A stretch of DNA of 64,000 nt from the NCBI RefSeq assembly GCF_947179165.1, contig NC_077243.1, positions 53,763,501 to 53,827,500 on the forward strand, in the 5' to 3' direction. Of this stretch, positions 1 through 12,096 are shown one piece after another (the stretch's first letter is position 1; every line of letters begins with the position of its first letter). Source of the DNA: Solanum dulcamara (lineage: Eukaryota; Streptophyta; Magnoliopsida; Solanales; Solanaceae). Made by a program: the position numbers and the translations under genes. The notes beneath the pieces are model-generated. The model ran no database searches. It saw nothing but the letters and a program-made list of their open reading frames with translations, and was not told the origin of the DNA.

Positions 1-106
1 TTCATAATTGGGATTTGGAGAGGATAGTGTATACGCAACCTTACTCCTACCTTGTGAAGGTAACGAGGTTATTTCTGATAGACACCCGACTCAATAACAA
101 CAAAAC
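1..106 (-). mobile_element. TS-like SINE remnant (S1 copy)
   Basis: On the plus strand the sequence reads as the reverse complement of the common Solanaceae SINE tail: a GGGATTTGGAGAGGATAGTG-like block, a TACGCAACCTTACTCCTACC block and a GATAGACACCCGACTC block. The tRNA-like head is not visible. The 3' TTG-repeat end seen in the other two copies falls outside the window. Family assignment is from memory of the consensus; the match to copies at 25996 and 46936 is seen directly. Confidence 0.65.
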
Positions 107-970
107 ACAATATGACAACCAAATCAAATGAGACAACATATAATAACAAAATTGAGGAACAAGATAATATGTGAAATATAATAAGAATATTGATTAGAGA
201 GACTAGACAACGTTTGGCTACTTACTAATCTTCTACCCTAATCCTCAACAACCATATTGTTCTTGTTAGGGTCATGTGCTCAGTAAGCATTGCACAAAAA
301 AATAAAGTGAACAAGTATAACCATCAAAACAAATCATGGAAAAAGTATCAAAAAAATATGTTTTTGAATAATTGTCATGTATGAATATATAGGATATAGA
401 ATCTATTATGAGATGATGTTTTTATTTAGTTGTCAGATATTACGAATGAACTTTTTCCCAGTGTTGACACTAATAAAAAAAAATTAGAGAATATTTGTAA
501 AGTATTCACATTTAGAAGGAACAACATTAAAATAGAGATTATTGTAATACAATTTTACTAGCTCAGTACACAAAATATAGGACCAAAGACAAAAAGGATT
601 ACATAGCAATATAAATATTGTTGGTGGTACATATCTTTGCCACATTTCTCAACTTCATTGCCATTTTTTATTTATTAGATACTGATTTGTTTCATAACTC
701 AAAGTCGTTAGTTCGTTGTGAAAATCCCAAGGTAAGTAAGTATTTTTTATTCTATTTTATTTCTTTGTAATTTTATTTTAATTTGTATAATTTACTCAAT
801 ATAAAAATTAGACTACTTATATTTGATAATATCTCTGATGATTTGGCCCTTCAATTATTTATTTTGATGATGGTTTTTTTATTTGGGGATAGGGGAAGGA
901 AAACTGGGAGAAGAGATTACAAGGTGATAGTTGAATCCTCACTAACAAGGTAAAAATTCAAGTAGCCACC
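1..970. repeat. Segment S1: partial copy of a local triplicated segment
   Basis: This stretch matches 26025-27000 (S2) almost base for base, with small indels, and the first ~200 bases also match 46970-47185 (S3). No coding region is visible. A plausible transcribed leader lies near 650-735: a short stretch ends in CCCAAG followed by GTAAGTAAG, a good splice-donor context, and the same donor is kept in S2 at about 26754. In S2 this leader lies upstream of the Agenet gene; here the segment is cut at 970 by the LTR of Element I, so any downstream gene is lost. The left end is cut by the window edge. Confidence 0.8.
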
Positions 971-3900
971 TGTCACGACCAGTACGTAAGCCTAACATTT
1001 AACCCTTAGTCCAAAAATAGAGGCAATGGGCTATCAAGTAGAAAATGAATAAATAAACTGAAAAGTAAATACTAATGGGAGGAAAAATAACAACTTAAAA
1101 AAAACACAAGTAACCACCCTAAGACCTGACATCAGTTAGTAATCGAGCATCTAAATAAACATAGGAGTACAAGGCTTTTACAATTACAATATGAGTATAG
1201 ATAGTTTTCGAAAGTAATTAAAGACTAGTCTTATTCTGGCTTTGATGAAAATCGATAACTCCGAAGGCCGGAAAATCACCAAATCTCTAAATCAGAAGCT
1301 GCTCTGCACTTGTCCAAATCAACCGTGATAACCCGTACTGTGATCTGTAGGGGCAGAAGCATAATATGAGTACCAAATAAATGTACGCAGTAGGTATAGG
1401 CCGACTGAACTCCACAGATAAAGCGGGTATAATTAACATATAATCAGGTAAGTACTACACAAGTAATTAATGAGAAATTATTACAATAATGATAGGAAGT
1501 AAGGCAAGGAGACTGGAAACATAGATAAAGGAATAGATTCAAACTGCACACCTGAAACACAATCCAACAACCTATTAACAGGAAGAATGCAATATAGGAG
1601 TCTACTAAGAAAAATACAGTGTTAATAGGTAGCTCTAACCCCGCAATCACCTCGGAACTATTCTGACTAAACCTAGCAGGAAGTACCCCACAATCAAACT
1701 CAATTACCACATAGACCAACTATAAGTACAACCCAAAGGTACCAAGTACAAGTACAACCAGAGATAAAAACAAGTATAATCAGACAATAATCGACCGGAC
1801 GCATAAACCCCTAGAAGGTACAAACAATGACGAACATACCCTTATCCTTCATAAATCCGAGGAAAACACCATACAAGTAAAAACCACTAACAACATCGGT
1901 GGCTCTCAGAGATCAAATACAACAAGTGTATAGCCCACCCCGGCCCCCGACCTGCCAGGTCGAACCCATGCGACTCCCTCATCCAGTTCAGTGGTGCACT
2001 GGCCAGAGGGGCCTATAGGTGACACAGAAAGTCCATATACACTGCCTGGTCCCAAACCAAGGCTTAGATCGAAAATAGTATCCCCTTAGTTGTACCATAG
2101 AGTGAGCACCCAAGCCGATGTAGAAAGGGCGACGCCGAACCGGATATCACTAAACCAGTAACCTCAATCGTGAGCACCCTAAAAACGGTCTTCCCACCTA
2201 GCTAGTAAAATCCTAGGGGCATGGCCCAGCTAGCAAGAGTAAACTCGGGGGCATCGGTGGGTCAAGAAAGGGCATCGACGAGGAGAATAGCCAAGTAAAA
2301 CTAAGCGCATCCCAAATGCCTCGAATGCCTCAAGTAGAAAAAAGAGCACGTCCCCAACGCCTCATAACTTTCAAAATCTGTGACCAAGTATCCAGGTGGT
2401 GCGACTCTCATTAAAACCCATTTGAATAGTAAAAATGTGAGAAAGCATTCTAAAAAGTAGTAGTGAAAGTTCCAATTTCCATACCAAGATCTCACCACAA
2501 AATAAGTGAATATGCTCTAACAATGCAAGCATGGTATCACCAGCATCCAAACTACATACCCGCAGCCATAAAGGAAATACCAACTCTTAGCACACAAACA
2601 AATCGAGGGACTAACCTAAGATCCAATCGCACTAATGTGTGATGTCTATAACAAGCCCTACTGGAAGCCACGTCTAGCTATAAGGCGAATAACCACCTCC
2701 TAAAGAACCTAATGCTCATACTTAGCCTAAGGCCATCAATAACAATACTAATCAGGATAACTGTGCTAGTTCCACACTGCCACCAAGGCCCACAACCTAA
2801 TGTAAGGATTTTATGAGACTATTCTACCCTAAAGCTCACCCAGGAACAAAAAAAAGAAATTGGATGAGGAGAGAATTAATCTCGGCAAATACTTACCTAA
2901 GTCACATGCAAAATATACTAAACAATATCTAATAGAGTAAAAGGGGAAAGATTGTAGCCTACCTCAAAGCCGAACATGCGCACTCCAAATCCTCTAATTT
3001 GAAGTTCCTGACCTCCAAAATACCTCCAATTGCCGTCATGCTAACAAAATAGTAAACACTTCATTAATATAGACATTTTGACACCAAATTTATAGTTGTT
3101 TTGGAGATGGACCCAAAATTGGGTCTAAAATGAGATTGTGGGACCCGCATCAGGAATCTTGAATTGGAATCCATGAAAAGGTGTATTTGAGCTTAATGAA
3201 ATTGTGTTCCAATTCACAACACAATGCTGAAAACCAAGAGAAACCAGCATAGGCATAATTTTTACCATTAATGGAGAATTCAAGAAGGAGGGCAGTCCCG
3301 TAGTCACTTCAATGGATGAATCTAATCACACCATGAAGTTCTTTGTGAAACCCCCCACAACTTAGCCCCAAGAATGGCTGAAAATGAAGTTAAAATGATC
3401 ACAAAATTGAACTCCAAATTTAGTAGGAAATCTTACCCGAAAATGATAAGAATAACAAATAATTCGAGATTTTACCTCACACGCTCACCAATGGATTTCT
3501 CATAAAAATCTCTTGAAGTTAGACTTCTAAATTGCCTAATTTGAGCTAGGGAATGAGTGATATAAACCCCATTGAATTATGATACAATGCCCAAAGCGCA
3601 AAGTCTTTTAATCCAGCTGACAGGCCACCATTGACATTTGCGAATGATACCTAAGTGGGCCGCGAACCTCAATGAAGGAGGTCTAGGACCCATGAACACG
3701 AAGAGTAAAATACTGGGAATCCACGAATATGAAGAATAATTTCTCCTGCACCAGCTATGAACTGAAAAGTTAATTGTCACCAAGTTCAAATACTCGGATG
3801 GGATGCTTGGAATTCATCCTTTATCCCTAGATATGATACCCTACTAAATTGGACGTTCTGTACTTAAAGGTGTGAAATTTCCATACGAGGTCATTACGAC

Positions 3901-4423
3901 TGAACTTGGGTCCCACACCCATGTCAATTTAACCCAAAATCCACAACAGGCCTCGCAATTAGACTAGAAGCCTCGAGAAGCGAACGAAGGGTCATTTTAG
4001 ACCAAACTCGACATTCTAGAGCTAACCGCACTAATAAAATTTCAATCCAAGCACATTTCCCAAGAATGTTGACCAAAGTCAACCATAGACCAAATTTCAA
4101 AGGAAAAAATATCAAATGGTCCTAAACTCGTATCGATTATTTTGATAATCATGTCGACCATGCTACTAGCCAAATTTGGCCATTTCGGAGCTGCTGGAAC
4201 TGTTAGAATTCTATTTTGACACCGTTTACCTAAAATTATGACCTAAGTCAACTTTTTAAGTTATTAAAGCTCTATAGCAGGGAAACGGGCCTAAACCCAA
4301 ATGAATGACTAGGCGACCGAATAGTCTGTACCACTAAGTCATAAATGACTTGGGGTCATAGCGGGAAAGCTCTAAATGCTGAAAAATTAGAGAATGAAGA
4401 AATTTACCTGGAGGGTCATCACA
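971..4423 (-). mobile_element. Element I 3' LTR (alpha family, Ty3/gypsy)
   Basis: Read on the minus strand this LTR starts TGTGATGACCCTCC and ends GGTCGTGACA, the usual TG...CA termini of this type of Solanaceae gypsy LTR. It aligns over its length with 7402-10608 and 37229-41003. At 3453 bases it is long for an LTR but matches the other complete copy (3775 bases). It interrupts segment S1 at 970; the five bases to its left are CCACC, but the far end of the element is truncated, so the target duplication cannot be checked. ORFs inside it are short and not conserved between copies. Confidence 0.85.
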
Positions 4424-6120
4424 ACATGCACTACTAAAAAATCTTTCATTCATGAAAGTAAAAGTTCAATCATAGCCTAGAGGCAAGAAAAGATGAGGTA
4501 CTAGGCTTGCATGCTCCGCCGGAACCTTGGACATCCTCTCGAATCGAACAATTCCATTACAAAACTCGGGTTGAGAGGAAAATCCTCAAATTCCATTCAA
4601 ACTTTCAAAACTCCTCCAAATCTCTTTAGGGGATCCAACTCCTGCCCAATAAACCCAAACTTGATCGAAAATACCAAATTTATCTAAGGAAAGACAAACT
4701 ACACCAAAAGCACTAAAATAAGAAACACAGGGCTATGATAGATGCAACTCAACTCAAAATTTGAGATACTTGTCGTATGCCCTAAGACTATTTTCTTCAG
4801 TCCACCAAGGGCGTTTTGTCAGTCGTAGCTATCCTGAATACTACCAATACCATGTGAATCTTTCTTACAAACAACACCACACAACCTCAAGGGAGTCACA
4901 TAACTTAATTGAACCTCAAGGGATGAAAACAGCCAAAACAAGGAAACTGTACCTGGGAAAATCCCAAAATTCCCATCTCAACTTCAAAATGCAAAAACCC
5001 AACTGAAACTCACCTTCTAAAACTAAACACTCCACTCTAAAAGACTATTTACCCAGTTAAGGACAAGACTGCATTAACTCCAGTTCTGCAACCTTACTCC
5101 TATCATAGGAACTTCTAAAACACTTGCATTAGGTGCCCACAAACCACTCTGCCACCTCAAGTATGATCAAACCATCCTAAACAAATTCAAAATCCCACAC
5201 TCCACGAATTACTTTGACCCACCAGTAGATGAAGTTTCTAACCAACTCCTCAACCTCTAGCTTAGGAAATATCTAAAGCCACCAAAGAAAACCCCTGCTC
5301 CAACTCTAAGTGACCGACAAAGCCTCAAGAGCTACCAACACCACAAAGAACTAATAAAAGTAGTAATAAGACACAACGGGAGGTCACACACCCTAAATTA
5401 TCAACAAGCCATAACTGGCACGCAAAACTCTTAAAAGAAACATCTCCTAATAGATTGAATGAATGGACCACAATATGCAACTGAGAATAATACTAAGGAA
5501 AATGGGAAGAGGTGGCCAAGGTTTACTAAAAAAATCCAACCCGGTACGATAACAAAACAAACCTTAACACACAACCTAGAACTAAACCAACCAATACCCA
5601 TCAACGAAGATAGCCATCTAGGTCAAGAAACTAGATTGGCCAGAGAGAAATGCAGGTCGAGCAACTCTAGCCATGCACAAGGATACGAGGAACCATTCAA
5701 CCACTAACCCAATGGGCCAACATGCAACTAAAGTGACCCCGTAATACCAACCAGAACATCTAATATCACAACTCTCAGAACTAACACAACTGGTATGGCT
5801 ACCTATCTAACAAGGGTCATTACCACAACAAAATTAATTGTAAGGGAGATAAAATAGAAGGCTAACTAGCTCGACCGTAACTCAAAATAATACCACCAAG
5901 GAAAGGTATGAGGAGTTGCTCAACGATCACTACTCCAATAGAAGGTCAACCTAGTTGATCCACTAGTAAAAGAAATTAAATACGGAGCTAAAACACACAC
6001 ACATAAGTCTAGATAAGGCAACCATAATAGTCAGGAGGTAACTAACCATAGACGCGTATGGGTGTGAAAACCCCAAAACCATACAAATGGATAATATAAA
6101 GCAAAACAAGGATATCAACT
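4424..6120 (-). mobile_element. Element I internal region lacking pol
   Basis: This stretch lies between the gag/protease remnant and the 3' LTR, where an autonomous element would carry RT, RNase H and integrase. None of these is seen in any frame. The sequence aligns instead with 41004-43060 of Element II, including the first bases next to the LTR (ACATGCACTACTAAAA against ACATACACTACTAAAA) and the junction after the protease start. No polypurine tract of the AAGGGGGAG type is seen at the LTR border in either copy. The plus-strand ORFs at 4761-5006 and 5459-5707 are not recognised and are probably chance. Confidence 0.7.
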
Positions 6121-7386
6121 GAATATCACTGATACCTGGATCCTCTTTCTCAGGCTGACTCATAAAAGCACGAAATGGATTGTGACCTATGTCGTCCTGA
6201 AAAACTAAAGCATCACTAGAAACCCTCTGAGCTCTACCTCTAATTAGAGGTGTCATAAAACCCTAATACTGATCAGACTGATCAAACTGTGCATGGATCT
6301 TATGCCGGGGATAATCTCTAGATCGATGGCCAAGCCTACACAGGTACAATAAGGATAAACAACTCTATTTTGATAAGATGAGGAGTTAGAAATATCGAAT
6401 GTCACCTTTGGCATTCCCGTGGCCAGTGTTCAAGTAAATTGCTGTTAGAACACCCTAATATTGAATGCCCTATAATAACAAGACCGTGATAGGAAGGGAG
6501 CAAATCTGATCCCCTCGAGCACTAGCCTGTACTAGGACCACCTTGACAGGGAGGGCTACCACATGTGTCCCTTCCCCTAGTTGATTGCTTTGGGGCCCTG
6601 TGATGCTCTCTAGCAAAGTTGCCTTCCTCACCATCCTCATTACAACTATCATCAATGACATCCTGATATAAGGACCCAAATAGGATAGGATAAGCTCTAA
6701 CACCTAGATGCCCAATGTACTCACCCTTAGAAGTCTGACCTAAACCCTATCTGTTATAAACCCCATATCCAGCCTCAAAACCTCTTGGGACCTAAGGTGC
6801 TCTCAAAATTAATACTCGCTCCACAGTGAGATACTATCACCACTTGGCTGATAGAGAGGCATGTTACCACAACCTCTTTATGCCTCAAAGAATGCGTGTC
6901 CCACTTCCCTCACATGGCTGACAATCTGGGAAAGGTAGACCTAGTGCCTATCAAATAATTTAATGCTAAACGAAGTGGCAAAGATAATCCCCTGATGAAC
7001 TCTTGACTCATATCCAGATCCGTAGGGGATGATGTGGGGTTATTCCTAGCCCATTCTAGAAAATCTATGACATACTCTGATACTGATGATGAACCCTACT
7101 GAGGCACCACCAATGCATCTTTAGCCTGCGAACCATCTGCCGAAGCTCTGGTGGTGATATTCTGACCATGTCCACCAGAAAACTCGTGCTATCATTCTAA
7201 AAAAGAATGGATTCCAAATAATCAACTAAACGATTATTCAAAATAAGGACACATGATAAGAAGTCAAGAACAAAATTTCCTAAACTGCCCCATAGCCTCC
7301 CAAAGATAGGATACGGACATCTCTGCACCAATCAATAGGACTCTACTAGATATTGCCCTCATACAAATGATGACGTTCAACCTAAA
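6121..7386 (-). pseudogene. Element I gag and start of protease, degenerate
   Basis: Read from 7386 downward, this holds a broken gag. Remnants include a zinc knuckle at about 6347-6307 (LCRLGHRSRDYPR), where two of three cysteines of the CCHC motif are lost, followed by an IRGRAQR basic linker. It ends in a short stretch near 6190-6125 that resembles the start of the gypsy protease region (DIGHN...FMSQPE). Several frameshifts and stops separate the pieces. Gag would form the particle coat. The homologous remnant in Element II (43030-44200) stops at the same point, so the loss of pol predates both insertions. Recognition rests on recall of Tekay-type gag proteins. Confidence 0.6.
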
Positions 7387-7398
7387 GCTCGAATACCA
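7387..7398 (-). other. Primer-binding site, Element I
   Basis: On the minus strand the bases read TGGTATTCGAGC, complementary, apart from changes in its centre, to the 3' end of plant initiator tRNA-Met. It begins three bases inside the 5' LTR, the expected place, and fixes the element's orientation as minus. Confidence 0.75.
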
Positions 7399-7401
7399 AC
7401 T

Positions 7402-10400
7402 TGTCATAACCCAATTTCTTAAGCCGTGATGGCATCTACTAACACCCACCAGCAGGTAGGCCTAACCCTTAACCCTTAGCCCAGAACCAGAGCCAACGTG
7501 CTATCAAGCAGAACATGAATAAATAAAACAAAAAGTAAATACTAATTTGAGGAAACAGAACAACTTAAACAAACACAAGAAACCACCCAAGACCTGGAAA
7601 TAGTTAGTAATTGAGAATCTAAATCAAAATAAGAGTACAAGGCTTTTACAAATACAATATGAGTAGACACACTCTTTGAAATCAAGTAAAGACTAGTCCT
7701 AATCTAGAATGGATGGATATGGACACCTCTGAACGCCGAGAGCTCTCTTAATCTCCAAATCAAAAGCTGCTCCACTCCAGTCCAAATCAACTATGATAAA
7801 TCATACTATGATCTACAGGGGGAAAACTGTAGTATGAGTACCAAAAGAATGGTACCTAGTAGGCATAGGCTGACAGAGCTCCACAAATAAAGCAAGTATA
7901 ATTAACATATAATCATGTAAATACTGCATAAGTAATTAATCAGGAATTATCACAATAATGATAGAAAATAAGGCAAGGAGACTCGAAATATAAATAAAGG
8001 AATAGAGTCAAAGAACGCACCTAAAATGTAATCCAACAACCTATTAATAGGAAGAATGCATCATAGGATTCTACTAATAAAAATACAGTGCTAACAGGTA
8101 GAGCTAACACTCCAATAACCTAGGAAGTATTCTGACTTAACCTAGCAGGGAGTACCCCAAAATCTAACTTAATTACCACGTAGACCAACTACAAGTACAA
8201 TCCAAAGGTACCAACTACAAGTACAACCAAAAATAAGAACAAGTATAATCAGATAATAACCAATCGGAAGCCCATACACTTGGAAGGTACAAATAATAAA
8301 AAACATGCTCCTACCTTAATAAAATTGGGGGACCATACCATATAAGTATACTGGTGATAGATGATGCTATTGAATGCAAGTTTGTCGTAAAAACCAGTGA
8401 CATCATCGGTGGCTCTCACATATCAACAACAAGAAGTGTAAAGACCCACCCTGGCCCCCGGCCTTCCAGGTAGTACCCATGCAACTTCCTCATCTAGTTC
8501 AATGGTGCACTAACCAGAGGGGTCCATACGGGACGTGGGTAGTCTGTATACACTGCCTGGGCTTGAATCAGGTCTTACATAGATAATAGTATCCCTATAA
8601 TGGTACCGGAGAGTGAGTATCCAAGCCAATATAAAAAGGTTGACGTCGTGTTCAATATTAGTAAACTAGTAACCTCAATCATGATTACCCTAAAAAGGCG
8701 CCATCCACCAAGCTAGTAAAATCCCAAGGGCATAGCCCAGCTAGCAAGAGTAAACTTAGGGGCATCGATGGGTAAAGAAAGAGCATCGACACGCCAAATA
8801 ACCAAGTAAAACTGAGTGCATCCCAGGTGCCTCTGATGCCTTAAGTAGAAAAAGGAGAGCATACCAAATGCCTTATAAGTTTAAAAACCTGTTACCAAGT
8901 ATCCAGGTTGTACAACTTCAGTTGAAAGCCATTTAAAATAGCAATAATGTGAGAAATCCTTCTCAAAATTAGTAGTGAAATTTCCAATATCCATATCGGG
9001 ATCGTACCACAAAATAGGTTAATATGCTCAAATAATACAAGCATGCCATCACCAGCATCCAAACAAGATACACACAGCCATACAAGAAATACCAAGTCCT
9101 AGCATATAAACAAGTCAAGAGACTAACCTAGGATTCAATAGCTCCTCGGATATGGCCTCGATCCCAATAATAGATAACGAGTAAGATGACATCATAAGCC
9201 TACTACTAAACAAAAGCAAGACAATTGAGACATGGATCAAAATCATATAGCGGGGAAACTATCTATAGATATGATGCCTTATCCTAAAATATGCCATATC
9301 AGCTCCCTAGGAGCACAGCTAAGCCAAACCTATGGCTACGATGAGCCAAGAGGTCTCCGACACTAGAACTAATGTGTGATGTCCATAACAAGCCATACTA
9401 AAAGCCTCAAATAACCACCTTCTAACGCACCTCTGGCTCATACCTAGCCTAAGGCCATCAATAACAATTCTAATTAGGATAAGAGTGCTTATTCCACACC
9501 ACAACCAAGGCTCACAGCCTAATCTAATGATGTCAGGGGACTATTCTAGCCTAAAGCTCACCCAAGAACAAGAAAATTGAATCGGATGAGAAGAATGTTA
9601 ACCTCACCAAATACTTACCTAAGTTATATGAAGAATAAATTAAAGATAACTAATAGAGTCTAGTCAAAAGGGGAGAGACTATAGCCTACCTTGAAGCCAA
9701 ACACACGGGCTCTAAATCCTCCAATTTAAAGTTCCCGACCTCCAAAACACCTCAAATTATTTCCATTCTAAAAAAATAGTAATCACCGTGCTAATAAAAA
9801 TGTTTTGACACTAAATTTACATATTTCAAAGACGGGCCCATAATCGGGTCTAAAATGGATTGTGGGATGCACACCAAGAATAGCAAATTCGACTCTATAA
9901 AAAGGTGCATTTGAGCTTAATGAACTAATTTTCTAATTCACATCACATTTAAATGCACAAAACCAAGGAAAAGCAACCCATGCATAATTTTAACCATTAT
10001 TGGAGAATTCAAAAAGGAGAGCAGTCTCATAGGGGTGGAATTTACCTCAAATGATTCTTCAACGGATGAAACTAATCATACCACAACGTTCCTTGCAAAA
10101 AAGGCAACAACTTAGCCCCAAGAATTGTTGAAATGAAGTTAAAATGATCACAAAATTGAACTCCAAATTTCTTAGCAAATCTTACTTGAAAATGATAAGG
10201 GCAGTGGATAAATTTGAGATTTTACCTCACACAAAACCTCCCGTCAAGATTCCGAGCTCACCAATGGATTCCCCACAAAAATATCTTGAAGTTAGACTCT
10301 TAAATCACCTAATTTGAGCTAGGAATGAGTGATATAAATCCCTTTGAATTATGATACAAAGATGAAAAGGCGAGGTCTTTTGATCAAAGTGATAGGCCAC

Positions 10401-10608
10401 TATTTACCTTTATAAACGTGGCTTATGTGGACCGCGAATGTGGAGGTCAGCAAATTTCACCTTCTCAAAAGCTGTCTAAGGTCTGCGAATGTGGAGGCAA
10501 GAGAAACAGACCTCCGCGAATGCGGCCTAAGCCCCGCAAACGCAGAGAGCAAAATACTGGGCCTCTGCGAACGCAGCCAAGGGCCCATGATCGCAGAGGA
10601 CAATATCT
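7402..10608 (-). mobile_element. Element I 5' LTR (alpha family), truncated
   Basis: Aligns with 971-3740. Its end next to the PBS is intact (TGTCATAACCC on the plus strand). The outer end is lost: alignment with the other alpha LTRs stops at about 10608, some 700 bases before the expected terminus, and unrelated sequence follows. Many substitutions separate the two LTRs of this element, so it is an old insertion. Near 10430-10590 the LTR holds a CpG-rich patch with several CGCGAATG/GCGAATGTGGAG-like repeats that is less rich in the other copies. The three overlapping ORFs at 10418-10711 come from this patch and are not genes. Confidence 0.8.
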
Positions 10609-12096
10609 CCTTGAAGGAAACACAGAGCAAGAACAACGTTTTGTGTACTTATGTATACGCAGTGGATTGTTGTTGTTTTCATTAAATGGTTTTGCCACAA
10701 ATGTACTTTGATTTCACTAGCAAATCAAGTTTGAAATCCACAAACTAAATGACTTTTTGTTTCGTGTGTGTTGATGAATATAGAAAATTTAAATAAATTT
10801 TCTTTGTATGGCTTGTCTCCTTTTTCTCTCTCTTTTGTTTTTATTTTCACATAACCTCTCTTTCGCAAGTTTTTCACTTCCCACAGTTACTGACTTCTTA
10901 ACCCCTAAAATTGGGAGAGGTTGAATAGTTAATTAATTGTTTCCTCTTCTTTTTCAAAACGGAGTTGCAGTTGAAAAATAACAGTTCAACCTTATCCTAA
11001 AGGGATAAGGTTGAACAGTTATGATATAGTTGTTCCACTTTTACTTCAAAACTAGATTTATCCTTTCACGGGTCGGGTAAGATTGGATCGGGTCGGCTTA
11101 CATGGGCAACCCACGATCCCAAAATTCTTATATCTCCTACTTCATACATGGTGGACAAGACCCGAGCCAATAACATCAACCAGACACACGATTCATACGA
11201 CAAATAGTTCGTGCGACCTGTGAGTATCAAGGCTTGCCTTCATGGTCTTATAAGCCCTATATAGAAATTCAATCACATATGGAAAGAATTCATTATTAAT
11301 ATAAGGATTTCAGTATTCACAATACGCCAGACTTTAACATCTTTAGTTATAGATCTGATCCCTTATCCTCTTTAAGAGGTGAACTCAAGTTCAATTTTAA
11401 CTTTATACACAATTACACTTGACATATACATAGTCAGTGTAATAGTCGTACACTTGTTTACATAAGTCATATTATTTTAATTTAATCGTCTTCCCTTTCT
11501 ACTCGAATTTATCTATCTCAAATCAACTACTTTCCTAGACATGCACTGCATTGCCGAATAATTCATGGCTATTAGTGACATGATAAAGTGGCAAAATTAA
11601 TTGAAATTTTAAGACATTAAAAGGGGTATTCTAATGAAAATCTTAAGTTTAATTTTTAAGGTTTCGCATAATGAAGAACCAGGGATCATTCTTTCATTAA
11701 CCGATTGTCCGCTTAATACACATGGTATGAAACATATGCTACGATGTTCTCACCTTTTCGTGGAGCATGTGTCTCATTAGCCAACATCGTACAGACCTTG
11801 GTCTAAGCACCTCTTGGTGTCTAACTCGAGTTTCTCTCTTTAGTGATCCTCAAACTCATTTTTTGGAGAGACTCTTGTTGGGTTTCCAAAAACAATTCAT
11901 AGTATGGCAGTGAAAGTTATCTCTTCACATTTCCCGATCTAACAGACGATTACTCATGTGATAGAGCCAATCTTGCAACTTGTCTGACACATTTTATTTT
12001 TAACACATGATCACATGCATATTAGATGCAAATGTTATGGTTTTTATTGATGAAAATATTATTATCAACAAGGTTGTTTTAAAATACAAATCATTT
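10609..12096 (-). mobile_element. Copia 3' flank, probably 3' UTR and LTR
   Basis: No ORF. The stretch follows the end of copia RNase H on the minus strand, so it should hold the element's 3' untranslated region and 3' LTR. The LTR cannot be delimited because the partner LTR is absent from the window. Inside it at 10984-11016 is a perfect 14-bp inverted repeat with a 5-base loop. The boundary with the truncated Element I LTR is near 10608. Confidence 0.45.
10984..11016. repeat. 14-bp perfect inverted repeat (hairpin)
   Basis: Arms GTTCAACCTTATCC (10984-10997) and GGATAAGGTTGAAC (11003-11016) are exact complements around the loop TAAAG. Similar AGGTTGAA words recur at 10920 and 11010. A role as a transcript-end hairpin of the copia element is possible but unproven. 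Confidence 0.7.

Noticed and set aside
4761..5707. Plus-strand ORFs in the Element I interior
   Set aside because: Not open in the aligned part of Element II, so not under selection.
10418..10711. Three overlapping ORFs on both strands
   Set aside because: They arise in the CpG-rich repeat patch of an LTR and are not open in the other LTR copies.
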